This document shows positions 24,473 to 35,833 of a stretch of DNA of 64,000 bases, in pieces. A program made the position numbers and the translations under genes. Within the stretch, counting starts at the first letter, position 1, and each line of letters opens with the position of its first letter. The notes under the pieces were generated by a model, which worked only from the letters and a program-made list of their open reading frames with translations, made no database searches and was not told where the DNA came from. The DNA lies in NCBI RefSeq assembly GCF_014898055.3, contig NW_023601322.1:5227312-5291311 (forward strand), written 5' to 3'. This DNA comes from Talpa occidentalis (taxonomy: Eukaryota; Chordata; Mammalia; Eulipotyphla; Talpidae).

Positions 24473-24952
24473 AGACACCATCTGCAAGGCTGACTTTATC
24501 TGTTCAACACTCTCCCCTAAGCTTTCAGAAACCCCATTAAAATATATTTGGAGTTCTTTAAACAGCATGAGCTTTTCAACAAAAATAATTATAAAATTAT
24601 AAAATATATGTCATTGCTTAAATAGCAGTGGTACTACAAATAAAGCCCAATAACATTATTGATTTGTGGCTCCTGAACAATATTGATAAATACTATTTCA
24701 TTTTATTTTACCTGAAATTTGGCAAAAAAATAACATCTTAAAGAGTTATGGGTTTAGTTTGTTAGATGTGAAAAAGTCTATGCCTAGATCTCACTCCTGT
24801 CTGAAAACTGTTTTCTAGGGCGGTCTATTAGACTACCAAAATAAAAAAATAGCAAGAAGGTAAGGCTACAGCCTAGACCTATTTAATTAAAATAAAATGT
24901 CATCAGGGATCAAAATATTCAAAATGGCAAACATGCTTATTTAGTAATGATA
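24473..24952. other. No gene recognised
   Basis: AT-rich sequence between the inverted-repeat segment and a SINE. Confidence 0.5.
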
Positions 24953-25255
24953 ATTTTATTTTTTTATTTTTTTAATAGAGGCATGTTTTATTTATTTATT
25001 TGTCTGTTTATTCGTTTTTTGTTTATACATGCACTGGGCACAGTCAGAAGCACGGGAGGGTGAGAGAATTCACCAGAGCGGGGAGCAGAGCAGGCAGAAG
25101 GACCGAAGTACACTGCTGAGGGGAGCAGCGGGCGGCAGGAGAGGTCTGTGCGCCATGTGGGGGCCGGGGAGCAGCCGGGGATCGAACCGGCGCTGCAGAG
25201 GCTGCTGGCAGCTTCACAACCCAGCGCTCAACCGCTGCGCCACCAGGGAGGCCCC
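24953..25255 (-). mobile_element. SINE copy 8, young subfamily, reverse orientation
   Basis: Minus strand starts GGGGCCTCCCTGGTGGCGCA at 25255 and carries CGGTTGAGCGCTGGG and GGTTCGATCCCCGGCTGCTC. The tail at the left holds T/ATTT repeats on the plus strand. Exact target-site duplication AGTAATGATA at 24943-24952 and 25256-25265. Confidence 0.97.
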
Positions 25256-25265
25256 AGTAATGATA

Positions 25266-25741
25266 CTTTTAAAAGGAGGAATTTTGACATGTCTCTTCAT
25301 CTATTTGGGTGTGTGGCAAAAAGTTGTCACTCACTAAAGTCTACTTAAATGAAAGCAAGTTTCTGAAATGGTAGACAATGTGTTGCTAAGATGGTACTAT
25401 AAATACCGTAATGTATGTAATAGAAGTCCTAAACATGAGATTATTTCATTTCATTGAAACCACAGAAGAAGAAGTAAGTGCTATTCCAGATTCTGATCTT
25501 ATGTGATTCAGGTAAAATATAAAAAATGTTTACATCTTGGACATATGATAGGGAAGGTGTTGATAAATAGATTCTATTGGTTTTACTATGGATGTACTAT
25601 CTATTGGAGAGCTTTTATGGCTGTATTGTCTATCAGCCACATAAATGTTGTATCTATCCTTAACCCATTGAAATGAGACTGCTATGATACTTATGATAAT
25701 AATTTAGTCTCACCATCATTTTAGGAAAGTACAATAACATA
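25266..25741. other. No gene recognised
   Basis: AT-rich, nothing assigned. Confidence 0.5.
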
Positions 25742-26006
25742 GGGTCTCCCTGGTGGCACGAGGGGTTAAGTCTCAGCACTATGGAGGTGTCCCCATTGGC
25801 ATGAGTTCAATCCCCAGCCAGGGAGCTGACCCACATGGCACAGCAGACCTCTCCTGCCTCCCTGCTGCTCCCCTCAGCTGTGTATTTCAGTAGAACCACT
25901 TGTTCTGCTCCCAAGTCTGTCTCTGGTGAGTCCTCTCACCAACCCCCAGCCCCTCTAGCCTATACCCCAGTTCATGCATACATAAATAAATAAATATTTT
26001 TAAAAA
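25742..26006 (+). mobile_element. SINE copy 9, older subfamily
   Basis: Starts GGGTCTCCCTGGTGGCACGA, ends CATAAATAAATAAATATTTT. Target-site duplication GGAAAGTACAATAAC (25724-25738) versus GGAAGCACAATAAC (26007-26020), imperfect. The polymerase III terminator TCTTT is lost. Confidence 0.94.
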
Positions 26007-26179
26007 GGAAGCACAATAACTAAGCATTCATTCATCAGAGAGAAACAAAAGCTCATCCATGTGCTCCCAGCATGGTTTCCAGGCACCTCAGCTATTCCAT
26101 TTGTGAAGAAGTCATATTCAATGAAAATCAACAATGAAATTTTCTCAGAAATAGAAAGATATCATTTCTGAATGCAAGG

Positions 26180-26325
26180 CTTAAAAAGGGTCAGATATGT
26201 GGGGGAAGATGGAAGTTGGTATTTGTAGAGATCATTTTAGAATCGGTATAAACATCCAATTATGATGTTGTATGTCTGAAACCTATGTGGTGGAATAACC
26301 CAGGGTTATTCAATAAAAACAAATG
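26180..26325 (+). mobile_element. L1 3' terminus
   Basis: GTTGTATGTCTGAAACCTAT and GGTTATTCAATAAAAACAAA match the terminal part of young-type L1 3' UTRs ('gtatgtctgaaac ... caataaaaa'). Confidence 0.55.
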
Positions 26326-27181
26326 TGAGAAGCAGGCCTAAGAGTTGAACATGACAACTGCCAATTTAAATGTAAGAATGACTTTTTTGCAGTATCTGTC
26401 TCCCCCATTCCATCCTCCAGTAGAGTGGGCATCTGGGGGAGCTGTGATGGCTTGCATTTACAGACACTGAATTGATCTTTGGTGGGGTTTTGTCCTATCA
26501 CCTCCTTCCTGCACTCTGTTACCCCAACAACCATCTCAAACCATTCGGCAGCCTCTGGCAGCTTCACATTGCTAAGATACCAACACAGCATAGCAGAAAT
26601 AGCTTGGGAGGCAGAGCCAGTTTGCCATCATGACCCACCATTTATGATATCAGTGGTTTTCGATAAATCAAATGCCTTCGGATGTAAAATGGAAATAATG
26701 AGTAAAATAAAGTTCACCTTATTGCACAGCTTCCAAAACTGTAGATCTGTCTGTAAATCATTTGCATATAGGAAATGCTATTATGTGTGCCAGTGTGATG
26801 ATAATGATGAAGATGAAGGAGGAGCAGGAGCAGAACAGCAAAAAATATCACATCTCCTCGGAAACTAGCTTTGCATCCACTGCATTAAATGTAAGGACAA
26901 AACTGCCCTGAATGTTCAGATGCTGCACAACTTTGTTCAGCTCTAACACTCAGCACAGCATCTGCTATTCTCAAAGAAGCACTTTTTTCTGCTCTAATGA
27001 GGCTGATTACTCCTTCCCATCCTTCCTGCTTTATATTAATTCATGCTTCAACACTCTTTGCTCCTAATACTCTACAAAATAAAATAGGACTTTTTGCTTT
27101 TTAGCAACTACCCAAATTCCATTGATTTTTCAAGACTCAGTTTTGGATCTTGAGCTTTTAAGTTTCTCTAAAATCTTGCCA
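26326..27181. other. No gene recognised
   Basis: A 129-codon frame (26479-26868) ends in an acidic stretch (DDNDEDEGG) coded by GATGATAATGATGAAG-type low-complexity DNA; it has no recognisable domain. A MIR-like fragment lies at 26660-26720. Confidence 0.5.
26660..26720 (+). repeat. Possible MIR fragment
   Basis: GGATGTAAAATGGAAATAAT followed by GAGTAAAATAAAG resembles the MIR 'catctgtaaaatggggataata' core. Confidence 0.35.
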
Positions 27182-27464
27182 GGGCCTCCCCGGTGGCACA
27201 GCGGTTGAGCGCTGGGCTGCGAAGCTGCCCGCAACCTCTGCAGCGCCGGTTCGATCCCCGGCCCCAGGCGAGGGTCCAAAAGGGAGCACAGACCTCTCCT
27301 GCCATGCCCGCTGCTCCCCTCAGCAGTGTACTTCGGTCCGTCTGCCTGTTCTGTTCCCCGCTCTGGCTCTGGTGAATCCTCTCACCCTACTGCACTTCTG
27401 ACTGTACCCAGTGTTTGTATAAATAAATAAATAAATAAATCTTTAAAAATAAATAAATAAAATT
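27182..27464 (+). mobile_element. SINE copy 10, young subfamily with internal deletion
   Basis: Head GGGCCTCCCCGGTGGCACAG and GGTTCGATCCCCGGCCCCAG. Part of the young-type block after the box B region is shortened. Tail AAATAAATAAATAAATCTTT keeps the terminator. AAAATCTTGCC before and AAAATCTTACT after are the imperfect target-site duplication. Confidence 0.96.
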
Positions 27465-27469
27465 AAAAT

Positions 27470-28474
27470 CTTACTAACAAATGAAATGTTGAAGGGTTTG
27501 GCATTATGGCCAAATTGAATTGTAATATCTGCATAGAAGATGTGATACTTCTTCAAACAGAAGTGGCTGAGATCAGTTTCCAATTTGGAAGAATCACTGT
27601 CATTAGGTTTATGGTTCTAGTAATTAGATGAAATGCTCATGAATTCCAAGGCCACACCCATAGTGAGGGCCCAAGAAGCTCTGTGCCAGCGATGGAGCAA
27701 TTACTGAATCCAGTGAAAACAGATGAAGAATGCAAAGGGAGACCATCAAATGATTATAAGAAACACTATTTTTTCAAGTTTTTCGGTGGGAAGTAATTCA
27801 CATAAAGCATTTTTCTGATATTTTGAGTCAACATGGTAGTCACTTAAACCTGATACAATCATTGCATCACTTGCTTTTCAAGACTCCTTTTAACTTAATG
27901 CTTATATAAAAAATATGGAAAATACAGGAATATTTAATGTATATGCAAGGCTATTTAATAATTAATTAATACTAAAACATTAAATATCAAAAGTTGTCAT
28001 GATACATTATCTTACAAGACTATTAACAAAAATGTATCCATACAATTATAGAAAATAGAAAACCAGATTTGATGTAAATGAGAATATCTGGGAATATCAT
28101 TATGTGATATTTTAATGCCATATGTTACTGACATATTTCTAATTATGTTTTTAAGAATATCTTCCTTATTTTCTAATTAATCAACTTAGTCAACATTCAT
28201 CTTATAATTAGTCTTTGCAGGAGACATAAGCAAATGCTTCCCAACAGTTTCTAAAGATATATGTTTTTCTTTGGTAACTTCTATAAACACTTTCTACGTT
28301 GATAAACACCTATTTCCTTTTTGGGATGTACAGGAATTTGTTGTTTTATTCTATGTCCTTATGTCCTCCACACCATCCAGGTAACTTATAGTGCTAAGTT
28401 TGAAGTATACTTTATTGTTAACAATGACAGAACTTCTCCAAGAGCACAAGCAAAATGCAAATAGCTGTAAGTGA
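27470..28474. other. No gene recognised
   Basis: AT-rich DNA, especially 27900-28200. Confidence 0.5.
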
Positions 28475-28522
28475 CATGAATATGAGGGTTTGCATCTGAA
28501 GCATGAATATGAGGGTTTGCAT
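28475..28522. repeat. 27-bp tandem duplication
   Basis: The 21-bp core CATGAATATGAGGGTTTGCA+T occurs at 28475 and again at 28502, a period of 27 bp. Confidence 0.93.
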
Positions 28523-29831
28523 AAAAAAATCACTTTTTTTCACTTTTAAGAATATAGATTATTTCCACACATTGACACATTCATATTTGTTTGGAACTAG
28601 GAAGTTTTAATATCAACATATCATATTACTGCCTACATTTAGAGCTGAAGTTCTTACCTGAGTTTTGTTTAGTATATAGTTACATTTGTGGGTAGTCCAC
28701 GTTTGACAAGCTGTCAGGGTAAATAATACCAGCAGCGTAAGGGGAAGAGGGAGGGAGGTAGTCAAGTTCACTTTAAGGAGAGACTCCAAGCCCCTTCCCC
28801 GGACTTCCACTGGTTTTATTCTGCATCACATAAGCGGCTCTCCTTTTCTTTGGTCTGAGAACAACACATGCAGGAAAATAGGAAAATATATAAAAATTAA
28901 ATAGAAAACCACAATATTATTAAGCATCTTACCCTCTGGACTCGCTGGGCTGCTGTAGCGGCTCTGAATTACAGACACATGTGTAAACAACAGAAGTTCC
29001 TGCATCCTTTTCTCATCTGTGTAGCTCTGGGGTCCCGGCCAACACGATTATTTCCAGCATTAAGGCCACTTCACATGAACTCAAACAAGATTCCTATTGG
29101 TTCTGAAGTTTTATCAAAACCAAGACCACAATACCCTCTCTGGATCCCAAGTGAACTCACCAGAATGAAACCATCTGACCACTCCCTCATTCACTAGGGT
29201 CATGCAAAGCTCCCATAGAAACCGTTGCAACTCCACTCAGCGAGTGGAAAAGGAATAAACACCCCCATCATCACCCACAAGCTGACTGTCTAACAATAGT
29301 GTGAAGTGTAAGCTTAACTAAGTAAAATTGCAAGCAAAACAAACAAACAAACAAAAAACCTGAATGGAGTATCCACAGAAGATCTAAAGGGACCTTATAC
29401 TGAAAATCCCCAGAATAACAGGAAATGAATGTCATTGACCCACCCGGATATTTTAGTGTGCGCCCCAAAGGAAAATATTTAATGAACTATTTGAGTATAG
29501 ACATCAGCATACAAAATTGTATGTCAAAGCTCATGATTTCAGTCATACTGGCAGCAACAGGGAGCTGCTGGCTCTTGTGCCCCCAGGGAGATCTCTCTGG
29601 CCCAGGCCCTGGGTGGTGGGAATGGAGTGGCTTCCAGATGACAGGACCCAGCTGTCAGGAAGTGTTCTGATGGAGGGTGAAGGCAGAATACATAAAAGAG
29701 AGCTTTTCCATAAACTAACAACAAGAATACCGAAGGAAAAAGAGGACAGGAAGAAGAAACTACCAATATGAAGTTCGTTATAAATGAATGAAAAGAGCAT
29801 TTGAAAGTCAGGGGTAGAGGCCTTCAGATTG
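28523..29831. other. No gene recognised
   Basis: Contains an (AAAC)n-like run at 29333-29357 and several overlapping frames of 72-100 codons on both strands around 29425-29845, none with a recognisable product. Confidence 0.45.
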
Positions 29832-30185
29832 CAGGCATACCTCACTTAACACACTTAGCTTGACTGCTGCACTGGTATTTCTCTTTTTATAGTTTGTAGT
29901 AACCTGGCATCAAACAAGTCCACCTCATGTCTCTGAGGCACATGTCAGTAGTTCTTGCAACGTTCCAGACTGTCATTGTGATTATGTGTTAAGCTCAGCC
30001 GTGACCAGTGACCTCTCCCATTCCACCAACCATGCCCACAGAGATGGCGACCTTGACTGACAGACCTGAGTTCCCCTGCTCACGGCCCACCCTTCCTCGT
30101 TTCTCTCTTTCTGCTTCGGCATCCCTACTCCCTGAGCATCTTCAATATTGAAATGTTAAATAATGGTGTTACTATCTATACACTC
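29832..30185 (+). mobile_element. Tigger-type (Tc1/mariner) DNA transposon remnant
   Basis: Begins CAGGCATACCTCACTTAACA, and continues with TTTTTATAGTTTGTAGTAAC, CATGTCTCTGAGGCACATGT, TCAGTAGTTCTTGCAACGTT, CCAACCATGCCCACAGAGAT, GGCGACCTTGACTGACAGAC and TACTCCCTGAGCATCTTCAA. This order is that of a Tigger-class end. No transposase remains. Family level not resolved. Confidence 0.7.
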
Positions 30186-30204
30186 TCTCAAGGTCGTGTG
30201 TGCT

Positions 30205-30330
30205 AGAGAATTCTTTTTCTGAACCTCAGTTCTTTCACTTATAAAATGGATGTCAGGAGCTATAGAGAGATTTCCAGAGTTAAGAAATGATAGACATAAA
30301 GTGCTTAAAACAGCACCTAACACTAAATAA
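30205..30330 (+). repeat. MIR SINE fragment
   Basis: CTGAACCTCAGTTCTTTCAC, TTATAAAATGGATGTCAGGA and AAGTGCTTAAAACAGCACCT follow the MIR core ('cctcagtttcctcatctgtaaaatgg ... aagcgcttagcacagtgcct'). Confidence 0.7.
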
Positions 30331-30361
30331 CTTAAAGATATCTTTAGTGGTAGTTTTTTTA

Positions 30362-30636
30362 TATTATTTTTTTAAAAAGATTTATTTATTTATGAATACA
30401 AGAGCTGGGGTACAGGCCAGGGGTGTGGGGGGTGAGAGGATTCACCAAAGACAGAACGGGGAACAGAACAGGCAGACTGACTGAAATACACTGCTGAGGG
30501 GAGCAGCAGGTGAGTCAGGAGAGGTCTGCTGTGCCATGTGGGTAGCTCCCTGGCCTGGGATTGAACTTGTGCTGCAGAGGCTGCAGACAGCTTCACAGTG
30601 CTGCAACTTAATTCCTTGAGCCACCAGGGAGGGCCC
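30362..30636 (-). mobile_element. SINE copy 11, reverse orientation
   Basis: Minus strand starts AGGGCCCTCCCTGGTGGCTC at about 30636 and ends in a TATTCATAAATAAATAAATC tail near 30378. It abuts the 3' end of the antisense L1 that follows. Confidence 0.95.
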
Positions 30637-30990
30637 TGTATTTCTTTTATTGAGAAAACTTGGCTTTACAATATTGGATATGATTTAGGGGAATAGGCTC
30701 ACACATCTTCAGATGTTTACCACCCCACACCCAGCACCAAAGCACCCCTAATCCTCCACTATAGCTTACTGGGCCCCCCACTGCCTTTGGTCACTATCCC
30801 CCACCTCTTCTGGAAGCCTCAATTCTGCAGTTAGATTTCTAGAGATTGTTTTGTTTTTTTCTCACTCTTTGTTTTGTTTCTCTATATTCCGCATATGAGT
30901 GCAGTCATCTGGTGTTTGTCTTTCTCCTTCTGGCTTACTCCACTTAACATAATCACCTCCACTTCCATCCACGCTGTGGAAAACGTTAAG
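30637..30990 (-). mobile_element. L1 3' UTR, antisense
   Basis: Plus-strand order TTTCTTTTATTGAGAAAACT, CCCCTAATCCTCCACTATAG, CTATATTCCGCATATGAGTG, GTCATCTGGTGTTTGTCTTT and CTTCTGGCTTACTCCACTTA matches an inverted L1 3' UTR, closely like the copy at 6.1 kb. It stops short of ORF2. Confidence 0.82.
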
Positions 30991-31479
30991 TAGTCATGTT
31001 CTGCCAACTACGATGTCTACAAAGAAGTCTGAAAGCAGTTTTATATTCTAAGTAGGAACGTGACCAATGCATCAAGCCCCAGCTGGTGATCAAGTCTGCT
31101 TTGCTGCCTCGAAGTCGTAACTTCATGCTTGTGACCTTGTTCTGACAGCCAATAAGTTTAGGTCCTGACAAGAACAATTCAGCGTATTACTTATGCTTAT
31201 AATAAGCATCATATTAATTTATCCTTATGAGAATGTGAGATTATTGTGAATTCACCTCTGAGAGAGTGAACATTTTAGAAAATTTCCTTGGGAATATCCA
31301 CTTATGAGAAAATTGCCCAGAGAGAAATACTTTCTTTTTTAAGTAACCAGATATGCTTTACGTAACTAGGATTTAAATTTTAGTCATTGGATCTTGATGA
31401 AATTCATAGCAGAAGTAAAACCGTGCTTCGGTGGGTTAATCAGAGTGGGGTGTTCCTTGTTCACTTTTGGGAACTGTTT
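30991..31479. other. No gene recognised
   Basis: Nothing assigned. Confidence 0.5.
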
Positions 31480-31690
31480 CTGAAACTCAGCACTGCTCAC
31501 CTTGAGAACCAAGAGACCTTTGTCCTGTGGAGCTGCCTGCCACATGGTAGGGTATTAAGGTGCATCCTTGGTCTTCTTATGATATATTATCCACTAGTTG
31601 CCAATCGCACACCCAAGTTGTGGCAACCAAAGATGCTTCCACGTAATGCAAATGTCCCCTGAGAGGCAAAGCTGTGATCAATTGAGATCT
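31480..31690 (-). mobile_element. MER5-type hAT-Charlie remnant
   Basis: AGCACTGCTCACCTTGAGAA, CCACTAGTTGCCAATCGCAC, CCCAAGTTGTGGCAACCAAA and ATGCAAATGTCCCCTGAGAG match, in inverted order, the small non-autonomous MER5 elements ('cagttgtgacaaccaaaaatgtctccagacattgccaaatgtcccctgggg'). About 200 bp, near the usual full length. Ends are worn. Confidence 0.75.
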
Positions 31691-32049
31691 TCTGTTTGAT
31701 GATAGAGTAATAGAAAGATGAGAGTAAGTCACAGCTTAGTTGTGCCAATAACCAGCTGGCAACTGTGACCTTGGGCAAGGGAAGTTCTTCATTCAGGTCT
31801 TGCCCATATCTATCGATATCTGTATCACAGATACAGATCAGATTTGTACAGACACAAATCACATCTATATTTATATCTACTTGGAAATGAGATAATCTGG
31901 AGTTTACCTTCTTAAAATATTAAGTATCTTAGTATCCCTCTTGTACTCTCTCATACACACACTCACACACACACACATATCAACACTCTAGTCATCTTTC
32001 AAACACAGACACTCACTAGTATTAGGACATCTCAAACAACTCAGTCTTA
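31691..32049. other. No gene recognised; short (AC)n
   Basis: Contains a short interrupted (AC)n at 31956-31976 and a nested palindromic-looking TATCTGTATCACAGATACAG at 31819. Nothing else. Confidence 0.5.
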
Positions 32050-32060
32050 CAGTGTTATTA

Positions 32061-32395
32061 TTTTTTTTAAAGATTTATTTATTTGTTTGTTTGTTTGTTT
32101 GTTTATTCATACATACATACATACATACATACATACATACATACATACATACAAGCACTGGATACAGTCAGAAGCGCGGGAGGGTGAGAGAATTCACCAG
32201 AGCCAGAGCGGGGAGCAGAGCAGGCAGAAGGACCGAAGTGCACTGCTGAGAGGAGCAGCGGGCGGCAGGAGAGGTCTGCGCGCCATGTGGGACCCTCGCA
32301 GGTGGCCGGGGAGCAGCCGGGGATCGAACCGGCGCTGCAGAGGCTGCTGGCAGCTTCGCAACCCAGCGCTCAACCACTGCGCCACCAGGGAGGCC
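32061..32395 (-). mobile_element. SINE copy 12, young subfamily with expanded tail
   Basis: Minus strand starts GGGCCTCCCTGGTGGCGCAG at 32395, with CGCCGGTTCGATCCCCGGCT and CTCCCCGGCCACCTGCGAG. On the plus strand the tail shows AAAGATTTATTTATTTG, then expanded GTTT and CATA runs. Exact target-site duplication CAGTGTTATTA at 32050-32060 and 32396-32406. Confidence 0.97.
32082..32153. repeat. (GTTT)n-(CATA)n compound microsatellite in a SINE tail
   Basis: About six GTTT-type units followed by ATT and about eleven CATA units, inside the 3' tail of SINE copy 12. On both strands it gives HTYIHTYI-like chance peptides. Confidence 0.97.
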
Positions 32396-32406
32396 CAGTG
32401 TTATTA

Positions 32407-33489
32407 ATTTTTCACAGTAACATGAACTCCAGAGTTACCACCTCATAGAAACAGAAAGCTTCTCCTTGGTCTATCTACACTGACAAGGCTCACTGGCATT
32501 TTTCTCAAAAGAACCGAGATCAACATTCATCACATCGAAGAAAAGTGCTTTTTAACACTCAGGAACTATGTTCAATTACAACTTGACTTGACCAAACTGA
32601 GGAAAGACAGTCCACATGGGAAAAAAATTAATTTCACTAAGTCCATTTAGAAAAGAAATCTCACTTCTGAATTCTGACAGTGTGTCAGACAACCTTGCTC
32701 AATTCAGGGCAGAACTAATCCTTCTAGGAGGGGCAATAGTTCAGGCAGAGAGCACAGGACTACAGAACTAATCCTGGGAACTGGTTACTGTTAATAAGGA
32801 CATGTGCTAAGGCTGATTAGTAAATTTTCCCCACATGACATGAGTTTCCTCTTACTATTTTGAAAAATTGTTCTTGCTAACCTAACCTTGGAGATTCTTT
32901 CCAACAAAAGAATTATCTACACTCTGAAAGGAAAAAAAAAATCTTTTTTTAATATTGTAAGGGATTGTAATTTGTGGGTAATATATGCCACAAAACACCA
33001 AAATATTAATGCTCCTAAGCGTAATCTACTGTTTTAAAGAAAGTTTAAGTCAAATTCTAAGAGAAATGTTGGTTTTTTTTCTTGACACCAAAATACTGCC
33101 TATGTGAGACCACATACTTAATTTCATTGAAAGAAAAGTTGGGATATAAAAATACATGTAGAAAGTTATTATCTTTGTCAGGTTATTAGGGTCTCTAGAA
33201 TGACAAAATACTCTACTTCATAAACACAGTATCAAGTAAGCTGTAATGATGACACATGAATCCTTAAATTATTATATTTGGTAAACTTTTAAATTGTTTG
33301 TGACCTGCATTATCACAACATTAACCAAGTGTGCAATCTCTTAGTGAATATTTAAATTTCACAGTGTTATGTGAGATAATCCAATGCAGAAAAAGGACAA
33401 AAAAACACCTATGAGATCCAGGAAAGTACTCGTGATTATCAAAGAAACATCAGAATGGTTTAAAAAAATGCCCTATAAAGTACAAAAGT
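32407..33489. other. No gene recognised
   Basis: AT-rich, short A- and T-runs near 32930-32950. Nothing assigned. Confidence 0.5.
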
Positions 33490-34160
33490 TTAGTTTCAAG
33501 TATGAACTTTTATTGTATTTTTTATTTTTAATAACATATCTTATTGCAGTAACAGATCACCACACCACACCTACCACCAAGGCACCCAGAGTCCCCCATC
33601 ACAGCTCACTAGCTCCTCTCCCTTACTCCCCTCAAGTCCTGCCACCCCCTGCCAGTAATCTCAGTTCCCAATTCCATTTATGTTGTCACAAATGGCAAGA
33701 ATTCATCTTTTTTTAGGGAGCTCCCTGGTGGCCTAGGGGTTAAGTCTCTGTGCTATCACCACAAGGGCCTGAGATCGACTCCTGGCCAGGGAGCTACACA
33801 CATGGCACAGCAGACCTCTCCTGTCTTCCCGCTGCTCCCCTCAGCAGTGGATTTCAATAAATCCACCTGTTCTGCTCCCCACTCTGTCTGTGCTGAGTCC
33901 TCGCACTCCCCAAACCTTTGGCCTATACCCCAGTTCTTCTATGTAAAAAAAAAAAAAGAAAGCAGTTCATCATTTTTAGAGCTGACTATATTCTATTGTG
34001 TGTGTGTATAGCTATATATCTATATCTCTCATTTTTTATCTTTTTAAACCCCTCATCTGTCATTTGTTGTATGGTTTGCACTCTGGCAGTAGGATACCTC
34101 CTTTTTCTCTATCAGATTTGCTTTGGTTATTCAGGGTCCATGTAGATTTCGATTTTTAAA
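33490..34160 (-). mobile_element. L1 3' part, antisense, cut by a SINE
   Basis: Plus strand shows ACCAAGGCACCCAGAGTCCC, ATTTATGTTGTCACAAATGG and CAAGAATTCATCTTT, then a SINE, then GACTATATTCTATTGTGTGT and, after a jump, CAGATTTGCTTTGGTTATTC (an ORF2 region). Inverted L1 with deletions. Confidence 0.75.
33716..33955 (+). mobile_element. SINE copy 13, CCTAGGGG variant
   Basis: Starts GGGAGCTCCCTGGTGGCCTA then GGGGTTAAGTCTCTGTGCTA. The variant head (GGCCTAGGGGTTA) is shared with the copy at 46.26 kb and differs from the CACAAGGGGTTA form. Tail is an A-run without AATAAA. Sits inside the antisense L1. Confidence 0.93.
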
Positions 34161-34599
34161 CCTGAGACCAAGTATTTCACAAAATTCATTACTGGTATCA
34201 GCAGACTCGAATTTTACATAATGGGCTCCAAATGCATGTTGTCCTCTCCTTACACCCCACTGACATAACATACAAGTGATATTGTGACTTTAAAAATAAA
34301 CCCATAACAGTGCTGAAATCAAGAAAAAGTGATGACAGCAGACAAGGCATCTTTTGAAGTTTCTAAACATACAAGCACATGGGATCTGATGGCAGCAAAG
34401 CCAGAGTAGGGGAAAATACAAAACTTAACTTCCATAAGAGAAGGCTCCACAGGTAAAAGCCGATGTCCCCAGAGGACCTAGGAGGAAGTCCAAGCTCAGT
34501 GCCAACCCAAACAGCGGCTTCCTTCCCAGGAACATCCCTACATCCCCTGTCTCCTGACCCCTGAACCTAGGGACCCAACCTCTTCTCACATACACAGCC
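34161..34599. other. No gene recognised
   Basis: Nothing assigned. Confidence 0.5.
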
Positions 34600-34830
34600 A
34601 ACCCAGGGAGATATCTGTACTCCCTCCCCTGCTTATTGCAACATCATTCACAATAGCCAAATATGGAGATGACCTATGTGTCTGTCCATAGATAAAGTTG
34701 TAACACACTCACATGTTTATGCACACAGGAATACCATGCAGTCATGAAAAAGGGATCCTGCTATTTGTGACAACCTCCCTGGAGGCCAGAGTTGGAGGCC
34801 TGGAGAAATGAAGTTCAGCAGATCATCTCC
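34600..34830 (+). mobile_element. L1 3'-UTR fragment
   Basis: CTTATTGCAACATCATTCAC, AATAGCCAAATATGGAGATG, ATAGATAAAGTTGTAACACA and AATACCATGCAGTCATGAAA are typical L1 3' landmarks. Diverged, no tail. Confidence 0.65.
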
Positions 34831-35833
34831 CTGCGGTGGGCTCCAAGCATGTGCGCATGGACAGGGAGTGCACATCACAAAGCTGCAGGACAGTTCAAGA
34901 CCACAGAGGACGTTGAAGAATAAAGACAAGAGACCCCACTGGTTGTGAAACACACTGAAGAGAGACTGTGATAGCTAGAGATGGCTTCCCTGCCTCCCAC
35001 CCTCTCCCCACAATGGGAAGCTTGTCTGGACACGGACTTTGTCCTCTCCCACAAAGCCCCCCATCAGGTAAAAAAATCTACCCCCTGCACCAACCTTCAC
35101 TGAATACCAGTTACATAAGCTGCAGAAGGAGCCCACCCCATTGCCATATGGATTATTTTGAATCTTTAATATAGGATCCAGAATCTGGGCTAGTAAGTAC
35201 TTGTTAAATGGTGGGACTAATAGTAATAAATAATAATAATAAAGATTCAAATATGGCAAAATAAAAGGTATTCCTTTAGCCCAAGCATTTAAAAAGAAGT
35301 CAATTCCCCCCCTGGATTTCATTTAATTCTGGTTAGTAGATAATGGTGAATTCATATCTCTTTTACTTCCAGATATTGGAAATTGGAGTTAAAATAGCAT
35401 CTCCTAAGCTCTGGAGGAAAATCAAACTCTGATCCAGGTTGAGCATAGCTGAGAATATTAAACTTGAATACAAGGAGATACACAAAAACCCATCATTTGA
35501 AACAAAAATGAACTAATAGTATTAGTTAATTAAACCAAGGCACTAATGTTTTCATTATATACCTTCCCTTACCCAGGTATAATTTCTTTATTTTTTTAAA
35601 TCTCTAAAAGTTTTAACAAGGTACGATTATTTTCAAGTTTTGTTGATTTGCCACTAGTTTAGTTTCCATAGCTGAAATTATTTAAGTCCATCTCAGATGA
35701 CCCTCTAGGCAATTTGAAAAATAACAAAATAATAAATATGCTGTAATATCTTGACAGCTTATGCCAGAAATAAGCTAATCAAATATTTTTAAAATGTTTG
35801 TAAAATAAGGGAGTATTTTCTTAGAAGAATGTT
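34831..35833. other. No gene recognised
   Basis: Holds an (AAT)n-like run at 35218-35243. A 115-codon minus-strand frame (34975-35322) has no recognised domain. Confidence 0.5.

Noticed and set aside
26479..26868. 129-codon frame with an acidic stretch
   Set aside because: Acidic part is low-complexity DNA; no domain, no codon-usage or context support.
32087..32407. 106-codon and similar frames in SINEs (also 14145-14363, 25029-25337, 47122-47421, 52818-53096, 59685-59993)
   Set aside because: They are translations of SINE copies and their microsatellite tails; the same peptides recur at each insertion.
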